Below are positions 23,512 through 31,219 of a stretch of 46,150 nucleotides of DNA, in pieces (position 1 is the stretch's first letter; the number at the start of each line of letters is the position of its first letter). Source of the DNA: CAZHLD01 sp964533185 (GTDB lineage Bacteria > Acidobacteriota > Terriglobia > Acidiferrales > UBA7541); contig CAZHLD010000019.1 in the NCBI GenBank assembly GCA_964533185.1, forward strand, positions 1 to 46,150, written 5' to 3'. The notes beneath the pieces are model-generated. The model was not told the origin of the DNA and did no database searches. It saw only the letters and a program-made list of their open reading frames with translations. Both the position numbers and the translations under genes were made by a program.

Positions 23512-25844
23512 TTGCCCCTCCGACCGGCCTTCTGCAGTATCTGCCAGACCCGGGTGCGCTTGACCGGCAGATCCACGTGTCGCACACCCAATGGAGAAAG
23601 AGCATCTACCACGGCGTTGACCAGCGCCGGCGTTGCCCCAATCGTTCCCGCTTCTCCGACGCCCTTCAGCCCCAGCGGGTTCACCGGTGACGGTGTGACC
23701 GTTCGCGCCGTCTCAAACCACGGCAGGTCACTTGCCCGCGGGATCGCGTAGTCCATCAGCTCGCCGGTGATCAATTGCCCCTGCTCGTCATAGACCGCCT
23801 CCTCGAGCAGCGCCTGCCCCACCGACTGTGCAATCCCGCCATGCACTTGCCCATCAACGAGAAGCGGGTTCAGCACATTGCCGCAGTCGTCCACCGACAC
23901 GTATTTCTGCAGCCGTACGTCTCCGGTCTCTGCGTCCAGCTCCACGACGCAAATGTGCGCGCCAAACGGAAACGTAAAATTCGTCGGCTCAAAAAACGTC
24001 GTGGCCTCCAGTCCCGGCTCCATCTGCGGCGGCAAAGTCTTGGCCACGTAGGCCGCTCCAACCACTTCGCCAAAGCCGATGGACTTCTTGGAGCTCCTGG
24101 CCGTGATTCTCTTGTCCGCAAACACAAGCTTCGATGGATCTTCAGTCATCAAGTGGCCTGCGATCGCCGCCAGCTTTTCACGCAACTTCAGCAATGACTT
24201 GTAGACCGCCGTGCCTCCCACCGCCGTGGCCCGGCTTCCAAACGTACCGATCCCATAGGGCACAATCGCGGTGTCGCCATGTACCACCTGGACGTCCTCG
24301 GGGTCCAGCCCCAGCACCTCAGCACCCAACTGGGCAAAACTTGTCTCCTGGCCCTGACCATGCGGCGAAGCACCCGTAAGAATATTTACTGAGCCAGTCG
24401 GCTCGATGCGCACCGTCGCGCTCTCCCAGCCGCCTGCCGGCATCGCGCTCGACGGTCCCATCGCGCAGATCTCCACGTAGGTCGAAAGTCCGATGCCCAC
24501 ATACCGGCCTTGCTTCCGCAACCTGGCTTGCTCCTGCCGCAGCTTCTTGTAGTTCGCCATCTTCAGCGCAAGGTCGAGCGATCTCTGGTAGTTCGCGCTG
24601 TCATAGATCACGCCGGTGGGCGTGGCATAGGGAAACTCATTCGGCTGCGGGAAGTTTTTACGACGAATCTCTACTGGATCTTTCTTCAACTCGGCCGCAA
24701 CCAGATCCATCACTCGCTCGATAATGTAGGTCGCTTCGGGTCGCCCCGCGCCGCGATATGCGTCGGTGGACATCTTGTTGGTCAGGACACCAGTGATCTC
24801 TACCCGTACGGCAGGAATCTTGTAGCACCCGGCGATCATTAGCCCAGTCATGGTGGGGATCAGCGGCGTCAAAAGCTGATAGTACGCACCCAGATCGGCA
24901 ATCACTTTGCAGCGCAGACCGAGTACCGTCCCGTCGCTCTTCACGGCCACTTCCACATCGTCAATCTGGTCGCGCCCGTGAATCGTAGCCAAAAAGTTTT
25001 CCCGGCGCGTTTCGATCCACTTCACCGGCTTGCCCAGCCGCATCGCCAGGTGCGCGACCAGTGCTTCTTCGGGATACACATTCAACTTGCTCCCAAACCC
25101 TCCGCCGACTTCCGGCGTGATCACTCGTACCGAAGGCTCCGGCACGCCCAACATGGCGGCGATTTGCGTCCGCAACAGGTGCGGTATCTGCGTGGACGAC
25201 CAGACGGTCAGTTGTTTTTCCCCCGGCTTGTAGTCCGCCACCACTCCGCGCGTCTCCATGGCCACCGGGATCAGCCGCTGGTTGATCATCCGTTGACGAA
25301 TTACCTTGTCTGCTTGCTTGAAGGCTTTCTTGACGTCGCCGCCTTCCAGCTCCCAGCGGAAGGCAACGTTGTCCTTGTACTGCTCATGCAAAACCGTCGC
25401 CCCTTTCGCCAGGGCCTTTTCTGGATCCACGACCGGCGTCAGCGGCTCGTAGTCCACCTCGACCAGGTCCATCGCATCGCGGGCCAGGTAGCGGTCCGTG
25501 GCCACAACGACTGCCACTCCTTCGCCGACAAATCGCACGCGGTCGTGGGCAAGGACGGGCCGCAATGCCATCTTCATCTCCGGCAACTGCGCAGCGCATG
25601 GAACTGGCCCGATCAAGCCCTTCAAGTCTGCGCCCGTCAGCACCAGGACAACTCCCGGAGCCGCCTGCGCCTTGCTCGTGTCCACCGAGCGGATCCGCGC
25701 GTGTGCATGAGGACTGCGCACGATGCCCGCGTAGTGCATCCCAACCATCTGAAGGTCGTCGACGTAGTGGCTGATTCCCTGGATCAGCCGCGGGTCTTCC
25801 TTGCGCTTGAGCGGCTTGCCGATGTATCGCATCGCTGTGGCCAT
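23508..25844 (-). CDS. coxL: Molybdenum hydroxylase large subunit, form II CoxL type
   Basis: Molybdopterin-binding catalytic subunit of 778 aa. It has the N-terminal Ald_Xan_dh_C fold (GISHYVDDL, VRSPHAHARI), GGGFGSKL, the active-site loop AYRGAGR (about 362-368) and GVGEAGTIG with the catalytic Glu near 731. Form I CO dehydrogenases carry AYXCSFR; the AYRGAGR seen here marks form II, whose true substrate is often not CO. The ATG at 25844 has GGGAGG 5 bases upstream and overlaps the coxS stop (TGATG). The preceding TTG at 25847 is too close to the ribosome site. Confidence 0.94.
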   Translation of the reverse strand: MATAMRYIGKPLKRKEDPRLIQGISHYVDDLQMVGMHYAGIVRSPHAHARIRSVDTSKAQAAPGVVLVLTGADLKGLIGPVPCAAQLPEMKMALRPVLAHDRVRFVGEGVAVVVATDRYLARDAMDLVEVDYEPLTPVVDPEKALAKGATVLHEQYKDNVAFRWELEGGDVKKAFKQADKVIRQRMINQRLIPVAMETRGVVADYKPGEKQLTVWSSTQIPHLLRTQIAAMLGVPEPSVRVITPEVGGGFGSKLNVYPEEALVAHLAMRLGKPVKWIETRRENFLATIHGRDQIDDVEVAVKSDGTVLGLRCKVIADLGAYYQLLTPLIPTMTGLMIAGCYKIPAVRVEITGVLTNKMSTDAYRGAGRPEATYIIERVMDLVAAELKKDPVEIRRKNFPQPNEFPYATPTGVIYDSANYQRSLDLALKMANYKKLRQEQARLRKQGRYVGIGLSTYVEICAMGPSSAMPAGGWESATVRIEPTGSVNILTGASPHGQGQETSFAQLGAEVLGLDPEDVQVVHGDTAIVPYGIGTFGSRATAVGGTAVYKSLLKLREKLAAIAGHLMTEDPSKLVFADKRITARSSKKSIGFGEVVGAAYVAKTLPPQMEPGLEATTFFEPTNFTFPFGAHICVVELDAETGDVRLQKYVSVDDCGNVLNPLLVDGQVHGGIAQSVGQALLEEAVYDEQGQLITGELMDYAIPRASDLPWFETARTVTPSPVNPLGLKGVGEAGTIGATPALVNAVVDALSPLGVRHVDLPVKRTRVWQILQKAGRRGK

Positions 25845-26377
25845 CAACGCCTCCCGCTTTTCCGGGTCTTCCCAGGCCGCCCAGGTTTAGCGCTTGCGCG
25901 CTTTATCTTCTCGGCCGCGTATCGAACGGCTTCAATGATGTGCTGGTAGCCCGTGCACCGGCAGAGGTTGCCCGCCAAAGCGTGACGGATTTCAGTTTCA
26001 CTGGGCTCCGAATTTCTGCGCAGCAATTCAACGGAAGTCAGAATCATCCCGGGAGTACAGTAACCACATTGCAGTCCGTGCTTCTCCCAGAACCCTTCCT
26101 GCACGGGATGCAGTCCCGACCCATTGCCGCTCTGCCCCGCAAGCCCCTCGATGGTCGTCACCTCCGCACCATCGGCCTGCACAGCCAGCAGGGTGCAGGA
26201 CTTCACCGCTTTGCCGTCCAGCAGCACTGTGCAGGCGCCGCACAACGACGTCTCACAGCCGATATGTGTCCCCGTCAACCCCAGAGTGTCGCGGAGGTAA
26301 TGCACCAGCAGCAGCCGTGGCTCGACCTCGTTCTGCTGCGTTTTTCCGTTGATTCGGACCTGAATCTCCACTGCCAT
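25844..26377 (-). CDS. coxS: Molybdenum hydroxylase 2Fe-2S subunit (CoxS-like)
   Basis: Small subunit with two [2Fe-2S] clusters. The plant-ferredoxin-type cluster uses Cys41, Cys46, Cys49 and Cys61 (GCETSLCGAC and SC); the second uses Cys104, Cys107, Cys139 and Cys141 (QCGYCTPGM and CRCTGY). It transfers electrons from the molybdenum centre to the flavin subunit. The basic C-terminal tail after residue 160 is longer than in many homologues. It is the first gene of the operon, with GGAGG before the ATG and a promoter candidate 55-85 bp upstream. Confidence 0.93.
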   Translation of the reverse strand: MAVEIQVRINGKTQQNEVEPRLLLVHYLRDTLGLTGTHIGCETSLCGACTVLLDGKAVKSCTLLAVQADGAEVTTIEGLAGQSGNGSGLHPVQEGFWEKHGLQCGYCTPGMILTSVELLRRNSEPSETEIRHALAGNLCRCTGYQHIIEAVRYAAEKIKRASAKPGRPGKTRKSGRR

Positions 26378-26431
26378 GCTGCCTCCGAGGTCAAGAGCTT
26401 CCCTGAAGATTTGGACCGGCGAGAGGGCATG

Positions 26432-26460
26432 ACGTTACTCCCCCGGCAGACAAATTTCAA
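26432..26460 (-). promoter_or_regulatory. Possible promoter of the cox operon
   Basis: On the minus strand TTGAAA (26455-26460), 17-bp spacer, TAACGT (26432-26437). Confidence 0.45.
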
Positions 26461-26535
26461 GCCACACCCGAGAGTGAGGCCACCCAAAGGGCGTTTCACC
26501 CTGCACACGGACAAACGGGACAGAGAGTTATGTTT

Positions 26536-27207
26536 TCAAGAGGACAGTCGCCGTACCCAGATGCGGCTGGTGGCCGGCTTTCCCAGGAAGATCTTGCGAC
26601 CGTGCACCCGCAGGGTCATCGTTTCATCGTACTCCCGGTGGCGCACATTGACCCGGGCGCCGGGCCGAATCCGCAGGCCGGCGACGAACTCCAGAAACCT
26701 CGGGTCTTTCTCATACACGCACAGAATCTCAACCGTCTCGCCGGCAAAGATTTCGGAGAGCGTGACGGCGCCCAGCCTGCGTCGCAGTTTGGCCACCCCT
26801 CCGACCAGCGGCACGCCATGCGGGCAAGTTCCGTCGGCGCCAAAATGCCTCAGCAGAAGGGCCTGGACTTGCGGAGAAATTCCGTGCTCGAGCCGCTCGG
26901 CCTCTTCATGCGCCCGGGACCAATCGAGACCAATCACTTCGGTGAGGAGCTTTTCTGCCAACTGGTGTCGCAACGCCAGGGTTTCCGCCACTTTTCGGCC
27001 CTTGGGCGTCAGCTTGATGTGGCCGTCGCGGCCCAAACGTAGAAAGCCATCGCGCGTCATCCGCTTGAGCGCCGCGGTAACCGCCGGCGGCGTCACACCC
27101 AGTTCTTCGGCCAGCCGCGCACTGATGGGAATCTGCTCTTCTTCGACCAGCTCCCAGATGGCCTTCAGGTAGTCTTCCTGCGAGACGCTGGTTTTCTCCC
27201 GCCGCAA
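26536..27207 (-). CDS. DtxR/MntR-family metal-dependent transcriptional regulator
   Basis: An iron- or manganese-responsive repressor family member. It has an N-terminal winged helix (SVSQEDYLKAIWELVEE; ARLAEELGVTPPAVTAALKRM), a dimerisation/metal-binding region (ALRHQLAEKLLTEVIGLDWSRAHEEAERLEHGIS) and a C-terminal FeoA-like SH3 domain. The start is read as TTG at 27207, 5-6 bases after GAGGAGG; the TTG at 27228, which overlaps the previous stop, lacks a site. It ends 158 bp before coxS and may regulate the operon it belongs to, metal uptake, or both. Confidence 0.88.
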   Translation of the reverse strand: MRREKTSVSQEDYLKAIWELVEEEQIPISARLAEELGVTPPAVTAALKRMTRDGFLRLGRDGHIKLTPKGRKVAETLALRHQLAEKLLTEVIGLDWSRAHEEAERLEHGISPQVQALLLRHFGADGTCPHGVPLVGGVAKLRRRLGAVTLSEIFAGETVEILCVYEKDPRFLEFVAGLRIRPGARVNVRHREYDETMTLRVHGRKIFLGKPATSRIWVRRLSS

Positions 27208-27224
27208 AAAGCCTCCTCTATCTC

Positions 27225-27665
27225 TCAATCGGCCTTGTCGTTGCTGCGCCCATCGTGTTTCTTCCGTAGCCGGTCGGCCAACGCGCGCACACGCCCCTCA
27301 ATTTCATCGCGGATCCGCCGGTACACCACCAGGTCCTCGCCGTAGGGGTCGGACACCTTCCAATCTTCTACCTTCTTCCAGTCACCGCGGAAAGCCGATT
27401 CGCTCGACCGCCCGGTAAGGTTCACGATCAAATCTGCACGATCAAGATCTTCTGGGCGAACCGGCTTCGAAAACTGGCCATCAACTCCCAAACCGATTTC
27501 TGCAAGCGCCTCTCGCGTCGGGGCGACAATCTCACCGAAGGGAGCGAGCCCCGCGCTTGTAGCCTCAATCACATCGGAGGCCAGATGCCGCGCCAGCGCT
27601 TCCGCCATCTGGCTGCGGCACGTATTCCCCACACAAACGAACAAGACCTTTGTCCGGCGGCTCAA
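27225..27665 (-). CDS. Low-molecular-weight phosphatase / arsenate reductase family protein
   Basis: LMW-PTP fold of 146 aa. The P-loop CVGNTCR (Cys11 to Arg17) is followed by SQMAEAL, and a late DPYGEDL supplies the general-acid Asp. Family members are protein tyrosine phosphatases or thioredoxin-type arsenate reductases; DPYG and the ATSAG context fit ArsC-type, but no ars genes are near. TTG at 27665 starts 2 bases after the pdxT stop; the next gene start lies just beyond its own stop, so it sits tightly inside the PLP-synthase operon. Confidence 0.85.
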   Translation of the reverse strand: MSRRTKVLFVCVGNTCRSQMAEALARHLASDVIEATSAGLAPFGEIVAPTREALAEIGLGVDGQFSKPVRPEDLDRADLIVNLTGRSSESAFRGDWKKVEDWKVSDPYGEDLVVYRRIRDEIEGRVRALADRLRKKHDGRSNDKAD

Positions 27666-27667
27666 GC

Positions 27668-28240
27668 TCAGTGCCCATTCCCCGCCAGTTTGAGGAAAAA
27701 GGCGTGCACAGTTGTCTCTGCTGATAGCTCCGGGTGAAACGTCGCGACCAGCACTTTTCCTTGTCGCACCAGCACCGCCCGCCCTTCTGATTCTGCCAGC
27801 ACATCCAAACCTTGGCCCATTTCCGCAATTACCGGAGCGCGGATGAAGACCATCTCGAGCTGACCCTGGCCCAGTTTCGACGTTCCCTGACGGATCTCGC
27901 TGGCCACTTGCCGCCCATAGGCATTGCGCGTAATCACAATGTCCGCCAGGCCCAGGGACTCCTGGGCCGGGTTGCGCACCTCTCGCGCGAGCAGAATAGC
28001 CCCTGCGCAGGTGCCGAACAATGCCCCGCCACCACCTGCGAACTCCCGGATCGCCTGGTCGAGGCCCTCCTCGCGCAAGAACTTCATCTGTGTCGTGCTC
28101 TCGCCTCCGGGAAGGATCAGCGCCTCGACGCCTTCCAGATCCGCCGGCTTGCGAACCAGCACCCCTTCCACACCCAGACGTGTCAGGGCATCGGCGTGCG
28201 CCTCATAGTCACCCTGTACGGCGAGGATTCCGATTTTCAT
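27668..28240 (-). CDS. pdxT: Pyridoxal 5'-phosphate synthase glutaminase subunit
   Basis: Class I glutamine amidotransferase that feeds ammonia to PdxS in the DXP-independent PLP pathway. It has MKIGILAVQGDYEAH, PGGESTT, the nucleophile Cys78 in GTCAGAILLA, and FHPELS with the catalytic His/Glu near the C-terminus. At 190 aa it is full length. It lies 25 bp downstream of pdxS on the same strand, the usual gene order. Confidence 0.96.
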   Translation of the reverse strand: MKIGILAVQGDYEAHADALTRLGVEGVLVRKPADLEGVEALILPGGESTTQMKFLREEGLDQAIREFAGGGGALFGTCAGAILLAREVRNPAQESLGLADIVITRNAYGRQVASEIRQGTSKLGQGQLEMVFIRAPVIAEMGQGLDVLAESEGRAVLVRQGKVLVATFHPELSAETTVHAFFLKLAGNGH

Positions 28241-28265
28241 GCCGACCGGCTCTCCAGTTCGCCGC

Positions 28266-29156
28266 CTACCAGCCCCGGGTTTGCAGCAGGTCCTTCTCGT
28301 CCATCTGCCGGACGTCCAATCCCTTCATCGCCTCGCCAAGCTCTTGAGACGCCTCGAGCACAACCTTTGCGTCATTGAAGTGCGTCGTGGCTTTGACGAT
28401 GGCCTTGGCCCGCTTTTCGGGGTCATCAGACTTGAAGATGCCTGAGCCAACGAAAACGGCCTCGGCACCCAGTTGCCGGACCAGCGCTGCGTCAGCCGGC
28501 GTAGCGATCCCGCCCGCCGAAAAGTTTGGAACGGGGAGTTTCCCCGCCTGGGCCACTTGACGCACAAGCTCGAGCGGCGCCCCCAGCTCCTTCGAAGCGT
28601 GAACTAGCTCCTCTTCCCGCAGGGTTGTGAGCCGCTTCAACTCTCCGACGATCGCGCGCATGTGCCGCACCGCCTCCACGATGTTGCCGGAGCCGGCCTC
28701 GCCCTTGGTGCGTATCAAGGCTGCCCCTTCCGCAATCCGCCGCAGTGCCTCACCCAGGTTGCGCGCCCCGCAGACAAACGGCACACGGAAATCGTGCTTC
28801 CAGATGTGGTGTTCCTCGTCGGCCGGCGTAAGCACTTCACTCTCGTCAATGAAGTCCACCTCAAGCGCCTCCAACACCTGCGCCTCCGCAAAATGACCGA
28901 TTCGGACCTTGGCCATCACGGGAATCGTCACTGTTTCCATGATCTCGCGGATGATCCGCGGCGAGGCCATGCGGGCCACGCCTCCCTCCTTGCGAATGTC
29001 GGCCGGCACCCTCTCAAGAGCCATCACCGCGCATGCGCCCGCGTCTTCCGCGATTTTAGCCTGTTGCGCGTTCGTGACGTCCATAATGACGCCGCCCTTA
29101 AGCATTTCGGCCAGGCCGACCTTGACCCGCCACAGATTGCCATTGTTGGTTTCCAT
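28266..29156 (-). CDS. pdxS: Pyridoxal 5'-phosphate synthase lyase subunit
   Basis: The (beta/alpha)8 synthase that forms PLP from ribose 5-phosphate, glyceraldehyde 3-phosphate and ammonia. It has KGGVIMDVTNAQQAKIAEDAG, VMALERVPADIR, catalytic Lys83 in VMAKVRIGHF, and IRTKGEAGSGN with the second lysine near 151. At 296 aa it is full length. GAGGAGAGA precedes the ATG. It is third in the regulator-thioesterase-pdxS-pdxT operon. Confidence 0.97.
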   Translation of the reverse strand: METNNGNLWRVKVGLAEMLKGGVIMDVTNAQQAKIAEDAGACAVMALERVPADIRKEGGVARMASPRIIREIMETVTIPVMAKVRIGHFAEAQVLEALEVDFIDESEVLTPADEEHHIWKHDFRVPFVCGARNLGEALRRIAEGAALIRTKGEAGSGNIVEAVRHMRAIVGELKRLTTLREEELVHASKELGAPLELVRQVAQAGKLPVPNFSAGGIATPADAALVRQLGAEAVFVGSGIFKSDDPEKRAKAIVKATTHFNDAKVVLEASQELGEAMKGLDVRQMDEKDLLQTRGW

Positions 29157-29196
29157 CAGTCTCTCCTCGCGCTGCGTTTGTTTCGTCCCTGGGATT

Positions 29197-29616
29197 CTAA
29201 ATCCGGAATCGCTCTGGGTCGATAACTACAAATCGGCCCCGGCCCTTGGCCAGAAGCTCCCCCGCGGCGTTGTGAATCTCCCCCACGTGAATCAAATGCT
29301 TGCCGTTTTGACTTTCCTCAAACGCCTCCACGCGGACTTCTTCACCGACACGAACGGGTCGCAAATACTGGACATTCAGTTCTGCCGTTACGGCTCGGAC
29401 GTCACTGAACCGGCAAACCTTCCCCATGGCTTCGTCCAGAACAGTTGCGATGATTCCGCCATGAATAAAGCCCGGGCCTCCCTGGAACTCGGGCCCGAGC
29501 TGGAACCGGCCAACGATGCGACGTCTCTCCTCGTCGCGGTCAAAGGCCAGCTGCATCCCGCGCGGGTTGGCGCCTCCGCAACCGAAGCACGGATTAGTTG
29601 GATTCGGTTCTGCCAT
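29197..29616 (-). CDS. PaaI-type hotdog-fold thioesterase
   Basis: An acyl-CoA thioesterase-like protein of 139 aa with the hotdog pattern GPGFIHGGIIATVLDEAMG (HGG loop), AELNVQYLRPVRVGEEV and a C-terminal GRGRFVVID strand. The N-terminal CFGCGGANPRG resembles a small Cys-containing motif frequent in this subgroup. Its ATG lies 2 bases after the regulator stop, so it is co-translated with it. Its link to PLP synthesis is unexplained. Confidence 0.87.
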   Translation of the reverse strand: MAEPNPTNPCFGCGGANPRGMQLAFDRDEERRRIVGRFQLGPEFQGGPGFIHGGIIATVLDEAMGKVCRFSDVRAVTAELNVQYLRPVRVGEEVRVEAFEESQNGKHLIHVGEIHNAAGELLAKGRGRFVVIDPERFRI

Positions 29617-29618
29617 GC

Positions 29619-31157
29619 TTACACCAATGCGACCCGCGCTCCGTCCGTTCGCCTGGCGCCGCGCTGCCGCTTGCGCATTTCGATCCGCAGCGACTCGGCC
29701 AATGTGGCCACGCCGCGAGCGATCCGTTTCTCGTCGATCCCGGCAAAGCTGAGCCGCAAGGTATTAGGCTGTGGATTCTGGAAATAAAAATACCGACCCG
29801 GTGCGAAGGATACCTTCCTCTCGCGCACATGGATCAACAGCTCGCTGGCATCGAACCCCGCCGGCAGCTCGACCCACAGGCACATCCCTCCCTCCGGTCT
29901 CGTCCAACGGACACCTTCCGGCATATGGCGGCGCAGCGCCTCTTCCAGGGCGGCAAGCCGGGTGCTGTACACCTTCTTCGTCCGGCCCAGATGCCGCGTG
30001 AGCAGCCCGCGCCGGGTGAACTCAGCCAGCGTAGCCTGCGCCAACTGGTCGGTATGCAAATCCGTGCTCTGCTTAACCAGCCGCAACCGTTCAATGACAT
30101 TCCCGGGAGCGACAATCCATCCTACACGCAAGCCGGGGAAAGCTACCTTGGAAAAGCTGTCAATCTGAATAACGATGTTTGGCCGGTCCAGCTGTTTGAG
30201 CGACGGCACACGGTCTCCGCGGATCCGCAACCTCCCGTAAATGTGATCTTCAACGATGGGCACCTGGTGCCGCGCTGCGATTTCCAGCAGCCGCCGTCGC
30301 GCGGCCAGGGGCAGCGACGTGCCCGTCGGATTGTGAAAGTCCGGCGTCAGTACCATCAACTTGACGCGGTTCTGCAGCAGGGTGGCTTCCAGCACCTCGA
30401 GGTCAACGCCCGGGCTTCCCGCAGCAGCATCCGTTCGTACAGGAACCCCCAGGCAGCGCACGCGCGCTCCGCCAAAGATCGCGATTGCGCCGGGATAGGT
30501 GGGGTTCTCCAGCAAGACAGAATCTCCCGGCCGCAGAAACGCCTTGCAGATCAGGTCGAGCGATTGCTGGCAACCGTCGGTGATCAGCAGGTTTTCGTCC
30601 TTGACCGCCAAACCCTCACCGCCGAGAAGCTCCAGCAGAACCTCTTTCAGCGGAGGGTAACCATCCGACGGCCCCAGTTGCAGAATCTGCGCGCCTTCTC
30701 GTCGGAGCACTGTATTGCAGCAGTTGCGCAACTCCTCAATCGGGAAAAAATGCTCATCGGGCCGGGCAATCACAAATGAAATGCCATCGCGCGGGACTGC
30801 GTGGATTAGCCGGTCCAGAGCCTCTTCTCCCCGCTCCTCTGCAAAGAGAGATTCCCAGCGCACTCCCCCGTTCCCGCTAAGAGCAGGAGGCGGAGGGGTG
30901 ATCCGGAGCGGTTGCGCCACTCCGCGAATGAATGTGCCACGACCTACGTGGCCCTCGATGAGGCCTTCCGATTCCAGTTCAGCGTAGGCATTGGCGACAG
31001 TGGTGCGATGAACCCCCAGGTGCACGGCCAGTTCGCGGCTGGCCGGGATGCGGTCGCCTGGGCGCAGGTCGCCGGCGTGAACCAGGGCGCGGAGCTGGTC
31101 GCGAAGTTGGATGTAGAGCGGAATGTGGCTTTCCGGTTGCAGTTGCAGCGGCAGCAT
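29619..31157 (-). CDS. MocR-type (GntR-HTH plus aminotransferase) regulator, candidate PdxR
   Basis: A 512-aa fusion regulator. The N-terminal GntR winged helix (PLYIQLRDQLRALVHAGDLRPGDRIPASRELAVHLGVHRTTVANAYAELE) is joined by a linker to a fold-type I aminotransferase domain, with TDGCQQSLDLI, LENPTYPG, FHNPTG and the PLP-binding Lys in IDSFSKVAFPGLRVG. MocR proteins near pdxST (PdxR) sense PLP and control PLP synthesis; position in the same operon supports that role here, although effector and targets are inferred. A promoter candidate lies 25-55 bp upstream. Confidence 0.9.
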   Translation of the reverse strand: MLPLQLQPESHIPLYIQLRDQLRALVHAGDLRPGDRIPASRELAVHLGVHRTTVANAYAELESEGLIEGHVGRGTFIRGVAQPLRITPPPPALSGNGGVRWESLFAEERGEEALDRLIHAVPRDGISFVIARPDEHFFPIEELRNCCNTVLRREGAQILQLGPSDGYPPLKEVLLELLGGEGLAVKDENLLITDGCQQSLDLICKAFLRPGDSVLLENPTYPGAIAIFGGARVRCLGVPVRTDAAAGSPGVDLEVLEATLLQNRVKLMVLTPDFHNPTGTSLPLAARRRLLEIAARHQVPIVEDHIYGRLRIRGDRVPSLKQLDRPNIVIQIDSFSKVAFPGLRVGWIVAPGNVIERLRLVKQSTDLHTDQLAQATLAEFTRRGLLTRHLGRTKKVYSTRLAALEEALRRHMPEGVRWTRPEGGMCLWVELPAGFDASELLIHVRERKVSFAPGRYFYFQNPQPNTLRLSFAGIDEKRIARGVATLAESLRIEMRKRQRGARRTDGARVALV

Positions 31158-31181
31158 TGGCTTCTTCTCTCAGGCCAATCT

Positions 31182-31211
31182 ATCCTAACACCTGCCCAAG
31201 TAAAGAGCCAA
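31182..31211 (-). promoter_or_regulatory. Possible promoter of the MocR-pdxST operon
   Basis: Minus strand: TTGGCT (31206-31211), 18-bp spacer, TAGGAT (31182-31187); expected start about 18 bases before the MocR ATG. Confidence 0.4.
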
Positions 31212-31219
31212 TATGTCTC

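Noticed and set aside
24978..25949. Long plus-strand frame opposite coxL/coxS
   Set aside because: Composition is His/Arg-rich without motifs; the minus-strand CoxL and CoxS motifs account for the region.
29598..30779. 393-codon plus-strand frame opposite the MocR regulator
   Set aside because: Antisense of a well-supported HTH-aminotransferase gene; no start signal.
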